From Sphaerotilus natans (GTDB lineage Bacteria; Pseudomonadota; Gammaproteobacteria; Burkholderiales; Burkholderiaceae_C), in assembly GCF_900156335.1 (NCBI RefSeq), contig NZ_FTMZ01000029.1, forward strand, positions 1 through 54,013: a DNA stretch of 54,013 bases. Reading direction: 5' to 3'. A program made the translations under genes and the position numbers. Each line of letters starts with the position of its first letter. The first letter of the stretch is position 1. Positions 34,809-47,220 of this stretch are shown here, piece by piece. A model generated the notes under the pieces. The model made no database searches, had not been told where the DNA came from, and saw only the letters and a program-made list of their open reading frames with translations.

Positions 34809-35738
34809 ATGGAAATGCGCGATGTCGACCTGAACCTGCTGCTGGCCTTCGAGGCGATGCTGGACCACTGCCATGTGACCCGCGCCGGCGAGGCGATCGG
34901 TCTGAGCCAGCCGGCGATGAGCGCGGCGCTGTCGCGGCTGCGCACACTGCTGGGCGATCCGCTGTTCGTGAAGGTGGGCACGCGCATGCAGCCCACGGCG
35001 CGCGCGCAGGCCCTGGCCGGGCCGGTGCGGCGGGTGACCGCCACCATCCGCGCGGAGATCCTGCCCTCGGACGGCTTCGACGCGGCCACCAGCGAGCGGG
35101 TCTTCACCCTGATCACGCCCGACATCGGCGAGATGATCTTCGTGCCGCCGCTGATGGCGCACCTGTCGCGCCAGGCCCCGCGGGTGCGACTGAACGTGGT
35201 GTCGCGCCCGCGCCTGGCCGCCGCCGAGGCGCTCTCGGGCGGCACGGCCGATCTGGCCCTGGGCTACTTTCCCGATCTGGACGGCGCCGGCTTCTTTCGC
35301 CAGCAGCTGTTCGAGAACCGCCACATCTGCCTGCTGCGACAGGGCCATCCCGCGGTGCGCGACGGCCGCCTGACACTCGACGACTTCCTCGCCTGCCAGC
35401 ATGTGGTCGTGCACCCGGACGGCCGCGAGCATGTCTTCGAGCAGCACCTGCAGCAGCTTGGCGTGCAGCGCCAGGTGGTGCTGGAGCTGTCGCACTTCAT
35501 GAGCCTGATGCCGATCGTCGACAGCAGCGATCTGGTGGCCACCGTGCCGCGCGATCTGGCCGAGCTGTGCCAGCGCTATGCAGCGGTGCAGATCGTCGAG
35601 GCGCCGGTGAGCTCGCCCGTCATCCCGGTGTGCCAGTTCTGGCACCGCTACGCGCACCGCGATGCGGCTCATGTCTGGCTGCGCGCCCAGGTGCAATCGA
35701 TCCTCGCCCGCCCCTCCTGCCCGGAAGCCGCCCGATGA
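34809..35738 (+). CDS. LysR-family regulator (NodD/NahR-like branch)
   Basis: This 309-residue LysR regulator starts MRDVDLNLLLAFEAMLDHCHVTRAGEAIGLSQPAMSAALSRLR, the NodD/NahR/LinR-type helix-turn-helix. The effector domain from about 95 (FTLITPDIGEMIFVPPLM) is typical of regulators answering to aromatic compounds. It is divergent from the ring-cleavage operon and shares a 129 bp control region with a clear inverted repeat, so it is the likely activator. GGAG precedes the ATG by seven bases. Its stop overlaps the start of the next LysR gene as ATGA. Confidence 0.88.
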   Translation: MEMRDVDLNLLLAFEAMLDHCHVTRAGEAIGLSQPAMSAALSRLRTLLGDPLFVKVGTRMQPTARAQALAGPVRRVTATIRAEILPSDGFDAATSERVFTLITPDIGEMIFVPPLMAHLSRQAPRVRLNVVSRPRLAAAEALSGGTADLALGYFPDLDGAGFFRQQLFENRHICLLRQGHPAVRDGRLTLDDFLACQHVVVHPDGREHVFEQHLQQLGVQRQVVLELSHFMSLMPIVDSSDLVATVPRDLAELCQRYAAVQIVEAPVSSPVIPVCQFWHRYAHRDAAHVWLRAQVQSILARPSCPEAAR

Positions 35739-36625
35739 CTCCCCCCCGCATCCCGCCGATCCAGTGCCTGGTCACCTTCGAGGCGCTGGCGCGGCTGCGC
35801 AGTGCCAGCCGCGTGGCCGAGACGCTGTGCGTGACCGTCAGCGCGGTGAGCCACCGCATCCGCCAGCTCGAGGACCATCTCGGCATGAAGCTCTTCGCCC
35901 GGGGCGACTTCACGCTGACGGCCGACGGCGCGGCCTACCTGGGTCATGTGCGCGCCGGGCTGGCCTCGCTGCAGCAGATGATGCCGCGCGACACACCGCG
36001 CCCGCGGCTGCGGGTGCGGGTGGCCGCGCCGCCCACCTTCTGCCGCCAGCTGCTGATGCCGCGGCTGGAGCTGTTTCGCAACGCCTGCCCCGACATCGAC
36101 CTGATCCTGCAGGTCTCGATCCCGCTGCTCGACGTCAAGGCCGAGCCGACCGACCTGGAGGTGCGCTATGGCCCCGGCCGCTACAGCGACTGCGAGCACC
36201 GTCTGCTGCAGGCCGATGACCTGGCCCCGGCCTGCAGCCCGGCGTTTCTTGGCGAATTCGGCCCCTTCCAGGGCTTCGCCACCCGCGAGGAGATGGCGCC
36301 CACCCGGCTGATACGCACGCCGCTGGAGCCGTGGTCGCCCTGGTTCCGGCACTGCGGCGTCGATCTGGCCGAGCCGCAGGAAGGCTCGCAGTTCAACGAC
36401 ATCGGCCTGGCCTACGACGCGGCGGCCAGCGGCTTCGGCGTGGTGCTGCTGCGCCTGCGCATCGGCGCGTCCTGGCTGGAGTCGGGCCGGCTGGTGCGGC
36501 TGTCGCCGCAGGCGGTGCCCTCGGCGCACGGCTACCACCTGTGCTGGACGCCGGGCGCGCTGCAGCGCTGGGAATGCGCGGCCTTCGCCGACTGGCTGGT
36601 GCAGGCGCTGCAGCAGCCGGCCTGA
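35735..36625 (+). CDS. LysR-family regulator (GcvA-like)
   Basis: This 296-residue LysR protein is of the GcvA/AmpR type, with IQCLVTFEALARLRSASRVAETLCVTVSAVSHRIRQLE as the DNA-binding region. The effector domain includes FGVVLLRLRIGASWLESGRLVRL. It is translationally coupled (ATGA) to the preceding LysR gene, an unusual tandem of two LysR regulators of different branches. They may respond to different inducers of the same operon or one may regulate another locus. The stop is three bases from the convergent AraC gene stop. Confidence 0.87.
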   Translation: MTPPRIPPIQCLVTFEALARLRSASRVAETLCVTVSAVSHRIRQLEDHLGMKLFARGDFTLTADGAAYLGHVRAGLASLQQMMPRDTPRPRLRVRVAAPPTFCRQLLMPRLELFRNACPDIDLILQVSIPLLDVKAEPTDLEVRYGPGRYSDCEHRLLQADDLAPACSPAFLGEFGPFQGFATREEMAPTRLIRTPLEPWSPWFRHCGVDLAEPQEGSQFNDIGLAYDAAASGFGVVLLRLRIGASWLESGRLVRLSPQAVPSAHGYHLCWTPGALQRWECAAFADWLVQALQQPA

Positions 36626-36628
36626 GGA

Positions 36629-37507
36629 TCAGTCGTCTTCTGACTCGGCGCCCCGGACCCGCCAGCGCTGGCGCAGTTCACGCGGCGTGCAGCCATGCAG
36701 CGTCCGAAACTTCAGGTTGAACTGCGCCAGACTGGCATAGCCCACCTCGGCGGCAATCAGACGGATCGGCCGGTCGGTCTCGATCAGCTGGCGACAGGCC
36801 TGGCTCATGCGCAGCTGGGTGGTGTACTGGCCGACAGTGCATCCGACATGGCGTCGAAAGAAGCGGTGCAACGCACCCACGGACAGGGCGGCCTGTTTGG
36901 CCAGCTCGCTCATCGAGGGGGGCGCTTGCCACTGCGCGTGCAGCAGGTCGAGTACCCGCATCAGCCGCTGACGCGAGACGTCGCTGTCAGGGCGCAGCAG
37001 CGTGCGTATGCGTGCGCGAGCAGCCTCGTCACGGGCCAGCCGCAGCAGCACGCCGATCAGCAGCGGTACCCGATCCGCCGGCGGGCACTGCTGCAGCGCG
37101 AGCAGCTCAGGCGCGACCGCGGCGGCCACCTCGGCGGAGAACTGCAGCGCGCCGGCTGCGCGGCGCGCCAGCTCGCGCAACATCACCAGTTCGGGCATGG
37201 CCTCGACGAGCCGGTCGATCCAATCCTGGGTGAACCAGGTGACGGCTACCTGCATCGGCTGGTCAGGCTCGGGCCGAGCCTGGGCCGACCAGGTGTGCGG
37301 CTGATCCGGGCCAATCAGCACCAGATCGCCCGGCTCGAAGCACGACAGATCCGCGCCGATGTAGCGCTGGCCCCGTGCATTGAGTGTCAGCGTCAGCTCG
37401 AATTCCGGGTGGTAGTGCCAGACAAAGGGAATTTCCTGCAGCTCGCGCCACAGCACGGTGCAGGCCCGTGCCCCCTCGCGGGGGACATGCTCGTAAAGCG
37501 GTTTCAT
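36629..37507 (-). CDS. AraC-family transcriptional regulator
   Basis: This 292-residue AraC/XylS regulator has an N-terminal cupin (WHYHPEFELTLTLNARGQRYIGADLSCFEPGDLVLIGPDQPHTW, in part) and two C-terminal helix-turn-helix units (MSELAKQAALSVGALHRFFRRHVG and PIRLIAAEVGYASLAQFNLKFR). Cupin-type members usually sense a sugar or organic ligand. The ATG at 37507 is chosen since a longer frame from 37573 would cover a perfect palindrome at 37553-37566 that looks like an operator. It is divergent from the PhyH dioxygenase gene, which it may control. Confidence 0.87.
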   Translation of the reverse strand: MKPLYEHVPREGARACTVLWRELQEIPFVWHYHPEFELTLTLNARGQRYIGADLSCFEPGDLVLIGPDQPHTWSAQARPEPDQPMQVAVTWFTQDWIDRLVEAMPELVMLRELARRAAGALQFSAEVAAAVAPELLALQQCPPADRVPLLIGVLLRLARDEAARARIRTLLRPDSDVSRQRLMRVLDLLHAQWQAPPSMSELAKQAALSVGALHRFFRRHVGCTVGQYTTQLRMSQACRQLIETDRPIRLIAAEVGYASLAQFNLKFRTLHGCTPRELRQRWRVRGAESEDD

Positions 37508-37552
37508 CGGCGCACGATTGTCGACGATCCCCCAAAGACTCACGTCTCGCGA

Positions 37553-37566
37553 TGACCGATCGGTCA
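37553..37566. promoter_or_regulatory. 14-base perfect palindrome, candidate operator
   Basis: TGACCGATCGGTCA is a perfect palindrome in the 150 bp gap between the divergent AraC and PhyH genes. Perfect short palindromes of this kind are typical of TetR- or GntR-type sites rather than AraC sites, which are usually direct repeats, so a regulator encoded elsewhere may bind here. Confidence 0.45.
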
Positions 37567-37657
37567 GGATCACATCAGTTCGGATCAGGAACGTGCCAGA
37601 TCAGCGCGACGGTGGCGCCCACACTGAGGGCTCACCGGCTCTTCCCACCGACCGACC

Positions 37658-38623
37658 ATGAACGACCGCTACCGCTACGGGGACCAGCGCCCCGGCAACC
37701 CTTCCGTCGCCTACGCCGAGCTGCCGCAGCTGCGTGAGCTGCGCAAGCGCCTGCCCCTGAGGGTGCTTTCCGAGGACGACTTCCATCATTGGCAGACCCG
37801 CGGCTTCGTCATCGTGCGCCAGGCCATCTCGGCCGAGCAGGTGCGCCGCACGGTCGAGCATCTGTGGCGCTTTCAGGAACTCGATCCCGATCGCCCCGAG
37901 ACCTGGGATGCCCCCGAGCGGCGCAGCCATGCGATGGCCGAGCTCAACGGCTCAGGCATGGTCGAGACCTACCATCACCAGACGCTGTGGGACAACCGTC
38001 AGACCCCGCGCGTGTACGACGCCTTCGTCGACCTCTGGGACCGCGAGGACCTGTGGGTCACGATCGACCGAGCCAACCTCAACACGCCCAACCGCGGTCA
38101 GCGGGCCTTCGCAGGCTTCATCCACTGGGATGCTGACACCACGCTCGATCCGCTGCCGGTCAACATGCAGGGCGTGCTTGCGCTGTCGGACACCAACGAG
38201 CGCGTGGGGGGCTTCCAGTGCGTGCCCGACCTGTTCGAGCACTTCGAGACCTGGCGTCGCCAGGCGCCGCTTGATCGCCATCCGTGGCGGCCTGACATGG
38301 CGGCGCTGCCCTGGACGACACAGTTCGTGCCGCTGCAGGCTGGCGACTTGCTGATCTTCAATAGCCTGCTCGCACACGGCATCCGCCCCAACACCTCGGA
38401 GCGAGATGTGCGCCTGGCGCAGTACATTGCCTTCACGCCGGCCGACGAATCCCAGACCGAGTTGCGTGAACAGCGCGTGCGCTCCTGGCACGAGCGGGAG
38501 TCTCCTGTCGGGCATGCTTTCCCTGGTGACCCGCGGCGCCAGGAGCAGCTACAAGGCCAGACGGCCGTGCTGACCCCTCTGGGCGAGCGCATCCTCGGGG
38601 CCCGCAGCTGGCAGCCGGACTGA
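37658..38623 (+). CDS. phytanoyl-CoA dioxygenase (PhyH) family protein
   Basis: This 321-residue Fe(II)/2-oxoglutarate-dependent oxygenase is of the PhyH family. Iron ligands H156 and D158 are in FIHWDADTT and the distal H240 is in LLAHGIRPNTSERDVRLAQYIAF, where R252 should bind 2-oxoglutarate. Family members hydroxylate diverse small molecules, so the substrate is not predictable. The gene stands alone after a divergent AraC regulator, 113 bases before the next gene. The sequence before the ATG lacks a clear ribosome-binding site. Confidence 0.85.
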   Translation: MNDRYRYGDQRPGNPSVAYAELPQLRELRKRLPLRVLSEDDFHHWQTRGFVIVRQAISAEQVRRTVEHLWRFQELDPDRPETWDAPERRSHAMAELNGSGMVETYHHQTLWDNRQTPRVYDAFVDLWDREDLWVTIDRANLNTPNRGQRAFAGFIHWDADTTLDPLPVNMQGVLALSDTNERVGGFQCVPDLFEHFETWRRQAPLDRHPWRPDMAALPWTTQFVPLQAGDLLIFNSLLAHGIRPNTSERDVRLAQYIAFTPADESQTELREQRVRSWHERESPVGHAFPGDPRRQEQLQGQTAVLTPLGERILGARSWQPD

Positions 38624-38696
38624 AGCGGCGCGGCTGCCCAGGTTTCTTCAAACTGCTCGCCAAGAATCCTCAACCCGGACTCAGCGAATTTGATCT

Positions 38697-38712
38697 AAAG
38701 TGCATGCACTTT
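38697..38712. promoter_or_regulatory. 16-base perfect palindrome, candidate operator
   Basis: AAAGTGCATGCACTTT is perfectly self-complementary and ends 24 bases before the GTG start of the HbpS-like gene, in an AT-rich stretch where the promoter is expected. It is probably the operator of the downstream gene set. GntR- or TetR-like proteins commonly use such sites. Confidence 0.55.
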
Positions 38713-38736
38713 TGCTTTTGCCTGACAAGGACTGCC

Positions 38737-39150
38737 GTGATCCAGCGCCCTGCACTGACCCGCGACGACGCGATGACCCTTCTGCTGGCCGCCGAGGCCG
38801 AAGCCGCCCGCAACGACTGGGCGGTCTCCTTGGCCGTCTGCGACGACGGCGGCCACCTGATGGCCTTCGTGCGCCGCCCCGGCGCCACGCCGGCCTCGGC
38901 CCAGATCGCGCAGGCCAAGGCGCGTACCGCCGCGCTGATGCGCCGCGAGACGCTCGGCGTCGAGCAGATGATCAACCAGGGCCGCACCGCCTTCCTGTCG
39001 GTCCCGGGCCTGGACGGCCTGCTCGAGGGCGGCGTGCCGGTGCTGGTGGACGGCCACTGCGTCGGCGCCGTCGGCGTGAGCGGCGTCAAGTCGACTGAAG
39101 ACGCACAGATCGCGCGCGCAGGGATCGCCGCGCTGCTGCCGGCGGCCTGA
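38737..39150 (+). CDS. GlcG/HbpS-family (DUF336) protein
   Basis: This 137-residue GlcG/HbpS-family protein has LAVCDDGGHLMAFVRRPGATPAS, the central IAQAKARTAALM helix and the C-terminal GHCVGAVGVSGVKSTEDAQIA. It is a distant paralogue of the protein at 34251-34679. GTG 38737 is chosen because AAGGA lies five bases upstream; the earlier ATG at 38704 falls inside a perfect palindrome that looks like an operator. It begins the plus-strand set with LysR, Bug, lactonase and aconitase fusion. Biochemical role is unknown, with haem or metal binding possible. Confidence 0.8.
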   Translation: MIQRPALTRDDAMTLLLAAEAEAARNDWAVSLAVCDDGGHLMAFVRRPGATPASAQIAQAKARTAALMRRETLGVEQMINQGRTAFLSVPGLDGLLEGGVPVLVDGHCVGAVGVSGVKSTEDAQIARAGIAALLPAA

Positions 39151-39172
39151 CGGGCGCGTACAGTGGCGCCCC

Positions 39173-40123
39173 ATGCGCCACGACCTCGTCAGCCTCGATC
39201 TGTTCGTCTGCGTCGCCGAGTGCGGCAACCTGACCCGTGCGGCCGAGCGCCGCCATCTGGCGGTCTCGGCCGTGAGCAAGCGCATCTCCGAGCTGGAGGC
39301 GCTGATCGGCACGCCGCTGCTGGTGCGCCAGCCCCGGGGTGTGCGCCTGACGCCGGCGGGGCAGTCGCTGCTGCACCACGCCCGCCAGATGCTGCAGCTG
39401 GTCGCGCGCATGGACGAGGAACTCGGCGCCTACGCCGGCGGCCTGAAGGGCCATGTGCGCATGCAGGCGGTGGCCTCGGCGCTGACGCAGTTCCTGCCGG
39501 AGGAACTGCGCGACTTCCTGGTCGCGCATCCGGGCGTACAGGTCTCGGTCGAGGAGCGCACCGGCCGCGACATCGTGCGCGCGGTGCAGGGCGGCGCGGC
39601 CGATCTGGGCCTCGTCGCCGCGACCACGCCCATCGAGGGCCTGAGCGCGCAGGCCTATCACGTCGATCGGCTGATGCTGGGCGTGCCCCGGCGCCATGCG
39701 CTGGCGCGGCGGCGCTCGGTGCGCTTCGCCGAGGCGCTGGCCCATCCCTTCGTCGGGCCGCAGCCCGAGAGCTCGCTGGCGCAGCTGATGGAGCAGGGCG
39801 CGCGCGCGGCCGGCCTCGCGCTGCAGCAGCGCATCCAGGCCAGCAGCTTCGACGCGATGTGCCGCCTGGTCGAGACCGGGCTGGGCGTGACGCTGCTGCC
39901 CGAGCGGGTGCTGAGCGCGCCAGTCGCGGCCGGACGGCTGGTCGCGGTGGCGCTGCGCGAGGACTGGGCCTGCCGCCAGATGCTGATCGTCTCGCGCGGT
40001 GAGCGCGAGCTCGGGCCGGTCACCCGCACGCTGATCGACCATCTCCAGCGGGCCGTCGCGTTCGCCGATGGAGAACGCAGCCGTGGCGAAAGACCAATTT
40101 TCTCCGGCGACGGGTCTGCCTAG
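39173..40123 (+). CDS. LysR-family transcriptional regulator
   Basis: This 316-residue LysR regulator has its DNA-binding domain at residues 1-65 (LVSLDLFVCVAECGNLTRAAERRHLAVSAVSKRISELE, given in part), with an effector domain from about 93 (GHVRMQAVASALTQFLPEEL). The tail GERSRGERPIFSGDGSA is unusually long. It lies in the same direction as its neighbours, 22 bases after the HbpS-like gene and 49 bases before the Bug gene, instead of the more common divergent layout. It probably regulates this Bug-lactonase-aconitase set. Confidence 0.86.
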   Translation: MRHDLVSLDLFVCVAECGNLTRAAERRHLAVSAVSKRISELEALIGTPLLVRQPRGVRLTPAGQSLLHHARQMLQLVARMDEELGAYAGGLKGHVRMQAVASALTQFLPEELRDFLVAHPGVQVSVEERTGRDIVRAVQGGAADLGLVAATTPIEGLSAQAYHVDRLMLGVPRRHALARRRSVRFAEALAHPFVGPQPESSLAQLMEQGARAAGLALQQRIQASSFDAMCRLVETGLGVTLLPERVLSAPVAAGRLVAVALREDWACRQMLIVSRGERELGPVTRTLIDHLQRAVAFADGERSRGERPIFSGDGSA

Positions 40124-40172
40124 CATCCGGGCCATGCCGGCATCCGACCGGCCCGTCCCGGAGACAGACCTC

Positions 40173-41177
40173 ATGAAACGCCGCCTCTTTGCCACCCGCG
40201 CCGCCGCGGCCCTGGCCGCCACCGCCTCGCTGCTGGCCGCCTCGCTGCCGGCCACCGCCCGCGCGCAGGCCTGGCCCAGCAAGCCGATCACCCTGGTCGT
40301 GCCCTTCTCCGCCGGGGGCGGCGTCGACGTGATGTCGCGCCTGCTCGCAGAGAAGCTGCGCCCGACGCTGGGCCAGATCATCAACATCGACAACAAGGCC
40401 GGCGGCAGCGGCATGATCGCCACGATGGCGGTGGTGCGCGCCCCGGCCGACGGCCACACGCTGCTGATGGCCACCGCCGGCGAGACGGCGATCAACCCGC
40501 ACGTCCACAAGGGCCGCATGCAGTACGTGCCCGAGAAGGACCTGGCGCCGATCGCGCTGGTGGTCAAGGTGCCCAATGTGCTGGTGGTCAACCCGGCGCT
40601 GCCGGTGCGCTCGGTGGCCGAGCTGCTGGCCTATGGTCGCGCCCATCCGGGCACGCTGAGCTACGGTTCGAGCGGCATCGGCAACCCGCAGCACCTCGCC
40701 GGCGAGCTGCTGGAGAAGCTCTCCGGCGTCAAGCTCACCCATGTGCCCTACCGCGGCGCCTCCAACCAGCTCTCCGACACCGCCGGCGGCAGCGTGTCGA
40801 TGACCTTCGTCAGCCTGGCCGGCGCGCGGCCCTTCCTGAAGGACCAGCGGGTGCGCGCCATCGCCATGACCTCAGCCAAGCGCACGCCGCTGGCCCCGGA
40901 CGTGCCGGCGGTGGCCGAGACGCGCGGCCTGGAGGGCTATGCGCTGGAGAACTGGTTCGGCCTGTTCGCGCCGGCCGCCACGCCGCCGGCGGTGCTGGAG
41001 AAGCTGCACGCCGCCGTCGAGCAGGCGCTGCGCGACCCCGAGCTGGTGCGCCGCCTGGGCGAGCTCGGCGGCGAGGTGGTGCCGATGGGCCCGAGTGCCT
41101 TCCGAGCCTTCATCCAGGACGAATCGAAGCGCTTCGCGCGCATCGTCCAGGATGCGAACGTCACGCCGGACAACTGA
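40173..41177 (+). CDS. Bug-family (TctC) periplasmic substrate-binding protein
   Basis: This 334-residue Bug protein has a signal peptide with MKRRLFATRAAA, a long Ala-rich core and ATARA-Q cleavage. WPSKPITLVVPFSAGGGVDVMSR opens the mature part, and NKAGGSGMIA is the ligand loop. The other domain carries the typical PYRGASNQLSDTAGG and VPAVAETRGLEGYALENWFGLFAP. The most likely ligand is a di- or tricarboxylate, in keeping with the aconitase-type enzyme downstream. No TctAB genes are close. GGAGAC precedes the ATG. Confidence 0.88.
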   Translation: MKRRLFATRAAAALAATASLLAASLPATARAQAWPSKPITLVVPFSAGGGVDVMSRLLAEKLRPTLGQIINIDNKAGGSGMIATMAVVRAPADGHTLLMATAGETAINPHVHKGRMQYVPEKDLAPIALVVKVPNVLVVNPALPVRSVAELLAYGRAHPGTLSYGSSGIGNPQHLAGELLEKLSGVKLTHVPYRGASNQLSDTAGGSVSMTFVSLAGARPFLKDQRVRAIAMTSAKRTPLAPDVPAVAETRGLEGYALENWFGLFAPAATPPAVLEKLHAAVEQALRDPELVRRLGELGGEVVPMGPSAFRAFIQDESKRFARIVQDANVTPDN

Positions 41178-41193
41178 GCCAGGAGCCTCCGCG

Positions 41194-42267
41194 ATGCGAC
41201 GCTTCGCCTACGTCGGCTGCCGAACCACCCGCGAGCGCCATGCCCGTGGCGAGGGCCTGAGCGTGTTCAAGATCGATGCCGAGGGCGGCCTGCACCCGGT
41301 GCAGCTGCTGCGCGGCCTGGTCAACCCGTCCTATCTGGCGCTGAACGCGGCCGGCACGCGGCTCTACGTGGTGCACGGCGACACCCGCGAGGTCAGCGCC
41401 TTTCGCGTCGACCGCGCCACCGGCCACCTGAGCTTCCTGAACCGGCAGGACAGCGGCGGGCTCAACCCGGTGCACCTGGCGCTGCTGCCGGGCGAGCGCG
41501 ACCTGCTGGTGACCAACCACCTCGGCGCCAGCCTGGCGGTGCTGCCGCTGGACGGCAACGGCGCGCTCGGGCCGGTGCGCCAGCTCCTGGCGGTGGCGGG
41601 CCCCGTCGGGCCGCACCGCATCGAGCAGAAGCAGCCCAAGCCGCATTACGCCGCCCTCGATCCGTCGGGGCGCTTCGTCCTGGTGCCGGACAAGGGCTGC
41701 GACCGCATCCACCGGCTGGGGCTGCAGGCCGACGCCGCAGCGCCGCTGCAGCCGCTCGATGCGTCCTTCGTCGCGCTGCGCGAGGGCGCCGGGCCGCGCC
41801 ACATGGCGCTGCACCCGCGGCAGCCGCGCGCCTATGTGGTCAACGAGCTGGACTCGACCGTGGTGACCTGCGCGCTCGACACGGACACCGACATCGGCGC
41901 GCTGCGGCCGCTGCAATGGTGCCCGACGCTGCCGCCGGAGTTCACCGGCAACAGCCGCGCCGCCGGCATCGCCCTCGATGCGCGCGGGCGCCACCTCTAC
42001 GTCTCGAACCGAGGCCACGACAGCATCGCGCTGCTGCACCTTGATGCGGACAGCGGCCTGCCCACGTTCGTCGAGGCGGTGGCTTCGGGCGGGCGCACGC
42101 CGCGCTTCTTCGCGCTGACGCCCGAAGGCGACCGGATGCTGGTGCTCAACGAGGACAGCGACGCCATCGTCACCTTCGCGGTCGATGCGCACACCGGGCG
42201 GCTGACGCCCACCGGCCAGCGCGTGGCCACCGGCAGCCCGGTCTGTCTGGTGTTCTCGCCGGACTGA
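41194..42267 (+). CDS. beta-propeller lactonase-family protein
   Basis: This 357-residue cytoplasmic seven-bladed propeller is of the YbhE/Pgl lactonase family, which includes 6-phosphogluconolactonase and fungal carboxy-muconate cyclase. Blade repeats are visible as recurring NPSYLALNAAGTRLYVVH, NPVHLALLPGERDLLVTNH, PRHMALHPRQPRAYVVNE and GIALDARGRHLYVSNRGHDSIA. AGGAG lies eight bases before the ATG. It starts 16 bases after the Bug stop, so they form one operon. It may hydrolyse or form a lactone related to the tricarboxylic substrate of the next gene; this is inferred from position only. Confidence 0.82.
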   Translation: MRRFAYVGCRTTRERHARGEGLSVFKIDAEGGLHPVQLLRGLVNPSYLALNAAGTRLYVVHGDTREVSAFRVDRATGHLSFLNRQDSGGLNPVHLALLPGERDLLVTNHLGASLAVLPLDGNGALGPVRQLLAVAGPVGPHRIEQKQPKPHYAALDPSGRFVLVPDKGCDRIHRLGLQADAAAPLQPLDASFVALREGAGPRHMALHPRQPRAYVVNELDSTVVTCALDTDTDIGALRPLQWCPTLPPEFTGNSRAAGIALDARGRHLYVSNRGHDSIALLHLDADSGLPTFVEAVASGGRTPRFFALTPEGDRMLVLNEDSDAIVTFAVDAHTGRLTPTGQRVATGSPVCLVFSPD

Positions 42268-42327
42268 GCCGCGCCGCACACCACGCTGCACGCAACGCCG
42301 TTCCCCCTTCTTCTGCCGTTTTCCGCC

Positions 42328-45696
<3,369 letters not shown>

Positions 45697-47220
45697 TCGA
45701 CCTCCGGGGGCGGGCGGCTGGCGCCCTTGACCGCATACATCGCCGCGTCGGCATGCTTCATCAGCGTGGCCACGTCCTGACCGTCGTCGGGAAAGCAGGC
45801 CAGGCCGATCGAGGCACCGACCTGCAGCGGGTGGCCGAAGACTTCCATCGGCTGGCCGATGGCGTGCTCCAGCCGTTCGGCCAGCATGGGCAGCACGGCC
45901 GGATCGCCGATCCGCTCGAGCAGCAGCACGAACTCGTCGCCGCCCATGCGTGCTGCGGTGTCGTGCTGGCGCAGCTGCTCGCGCAGCCGCCGCGCGACCT
46001 GGACCAGCAGCGCATCACCCACGGCATGGCCCAGGGTGTCGTTGATCTGCTTGAAGCGGTCCAGGTCGACGAACATCAGGCCGAGGCGCTCGCCCTGGCT
46101 GCGCGCGACAGCCAGCGCCCGCTCGAGCCGATCGAGCAGCAGCGCGCGGTTGGGCAGCCCGGTCAGCACATCGTGAAAGGCCAGGAAACGGATGCGCTCC
46201 TCGTGTCGACGCAGCTCGGTGACGTCGTTGAAGATGCCGACGCAGCGCTCGGGCTGGCCCGGCAGGCTGGGCACCCGGCTGATGCTCAGCCGCTCGCAGA
46301 AGAGCTCGCCGTCCTTGCGCCGGTTCCACAGTTCGCCCGACCAGTGCCCCTCACGCAGCAGCCGCTGCCACTGCGCGCGGTAGAAATCAGGCTGCTCGTG
46401 CTCGGTGCGCAGCAGGCTGAGCCGGCGCCCGATCACCTCCTCGGGCGCATAGCCGGTCAGCGCCGAGAAGGCCGGATTGACCGACAGGATGGTGGACTGC
46501 GCATCGGTGATGACGATGCCGTCCATCGCGCTGTCGAACACGCAGGCCGCCAGCTGCAGCTCGGCGGCGACACGCTGTCGCTCGGCCAGCTCCTCGCGCA
46601 GCTGCAGGTTCGCCTGCTCCAGCTCGAGCGTGCGCGCGCGCACCTCGGCCTCCAGCGTGCGGGTGTGCTGCTCGATCTGGCGAGCGGACTGCCACTTGGC
46701 GCACAGCGTGCGCGCGAGCTGGCTGACCTCGATGGCGTCGAAGGGCTTCTTCAGGATCAGCAGCCGGTCGCGCACGTCCAGCCGCGCGAGCACCTCCTCC
46801 CAGGCGTAGTCGGAATAGGCGGTGCAGATGACGACCTGCAGCCGCGGGTCTTCCTGCCACAGCCGCTCGATGGTCTCGACGCCATCCCAGCCCGGAGGCA
46901 TGCGCATGTCGACGAAGGCCATCGCGTAGGGTCGGCCGGCGGCGCAGGCGGACTGCACCATCGCCAGCGCCTCGCGCCCCTGCAGCGCCGAGTCGATCTC
47001 GAGGCGATCGGGCGACGGGGAGGGCGGCACCGTCGCCGTGTCGGCGAACAGTGCCATCTCCAGCGCGTCGAGCTCGTCAGCCGCCTGTGGCGCCACGGCC
47101 CGTCCGCAGGCAGGATCGAGGATCTTGCGGAAGTCCTCGTGGATCGAGGGCATGTCGTCCACGAGCAGGATGCGTCGGTTGTCCATCGGGTCACCCGCAG
47201 GCGTCAGAAAGTTCGCGGAC

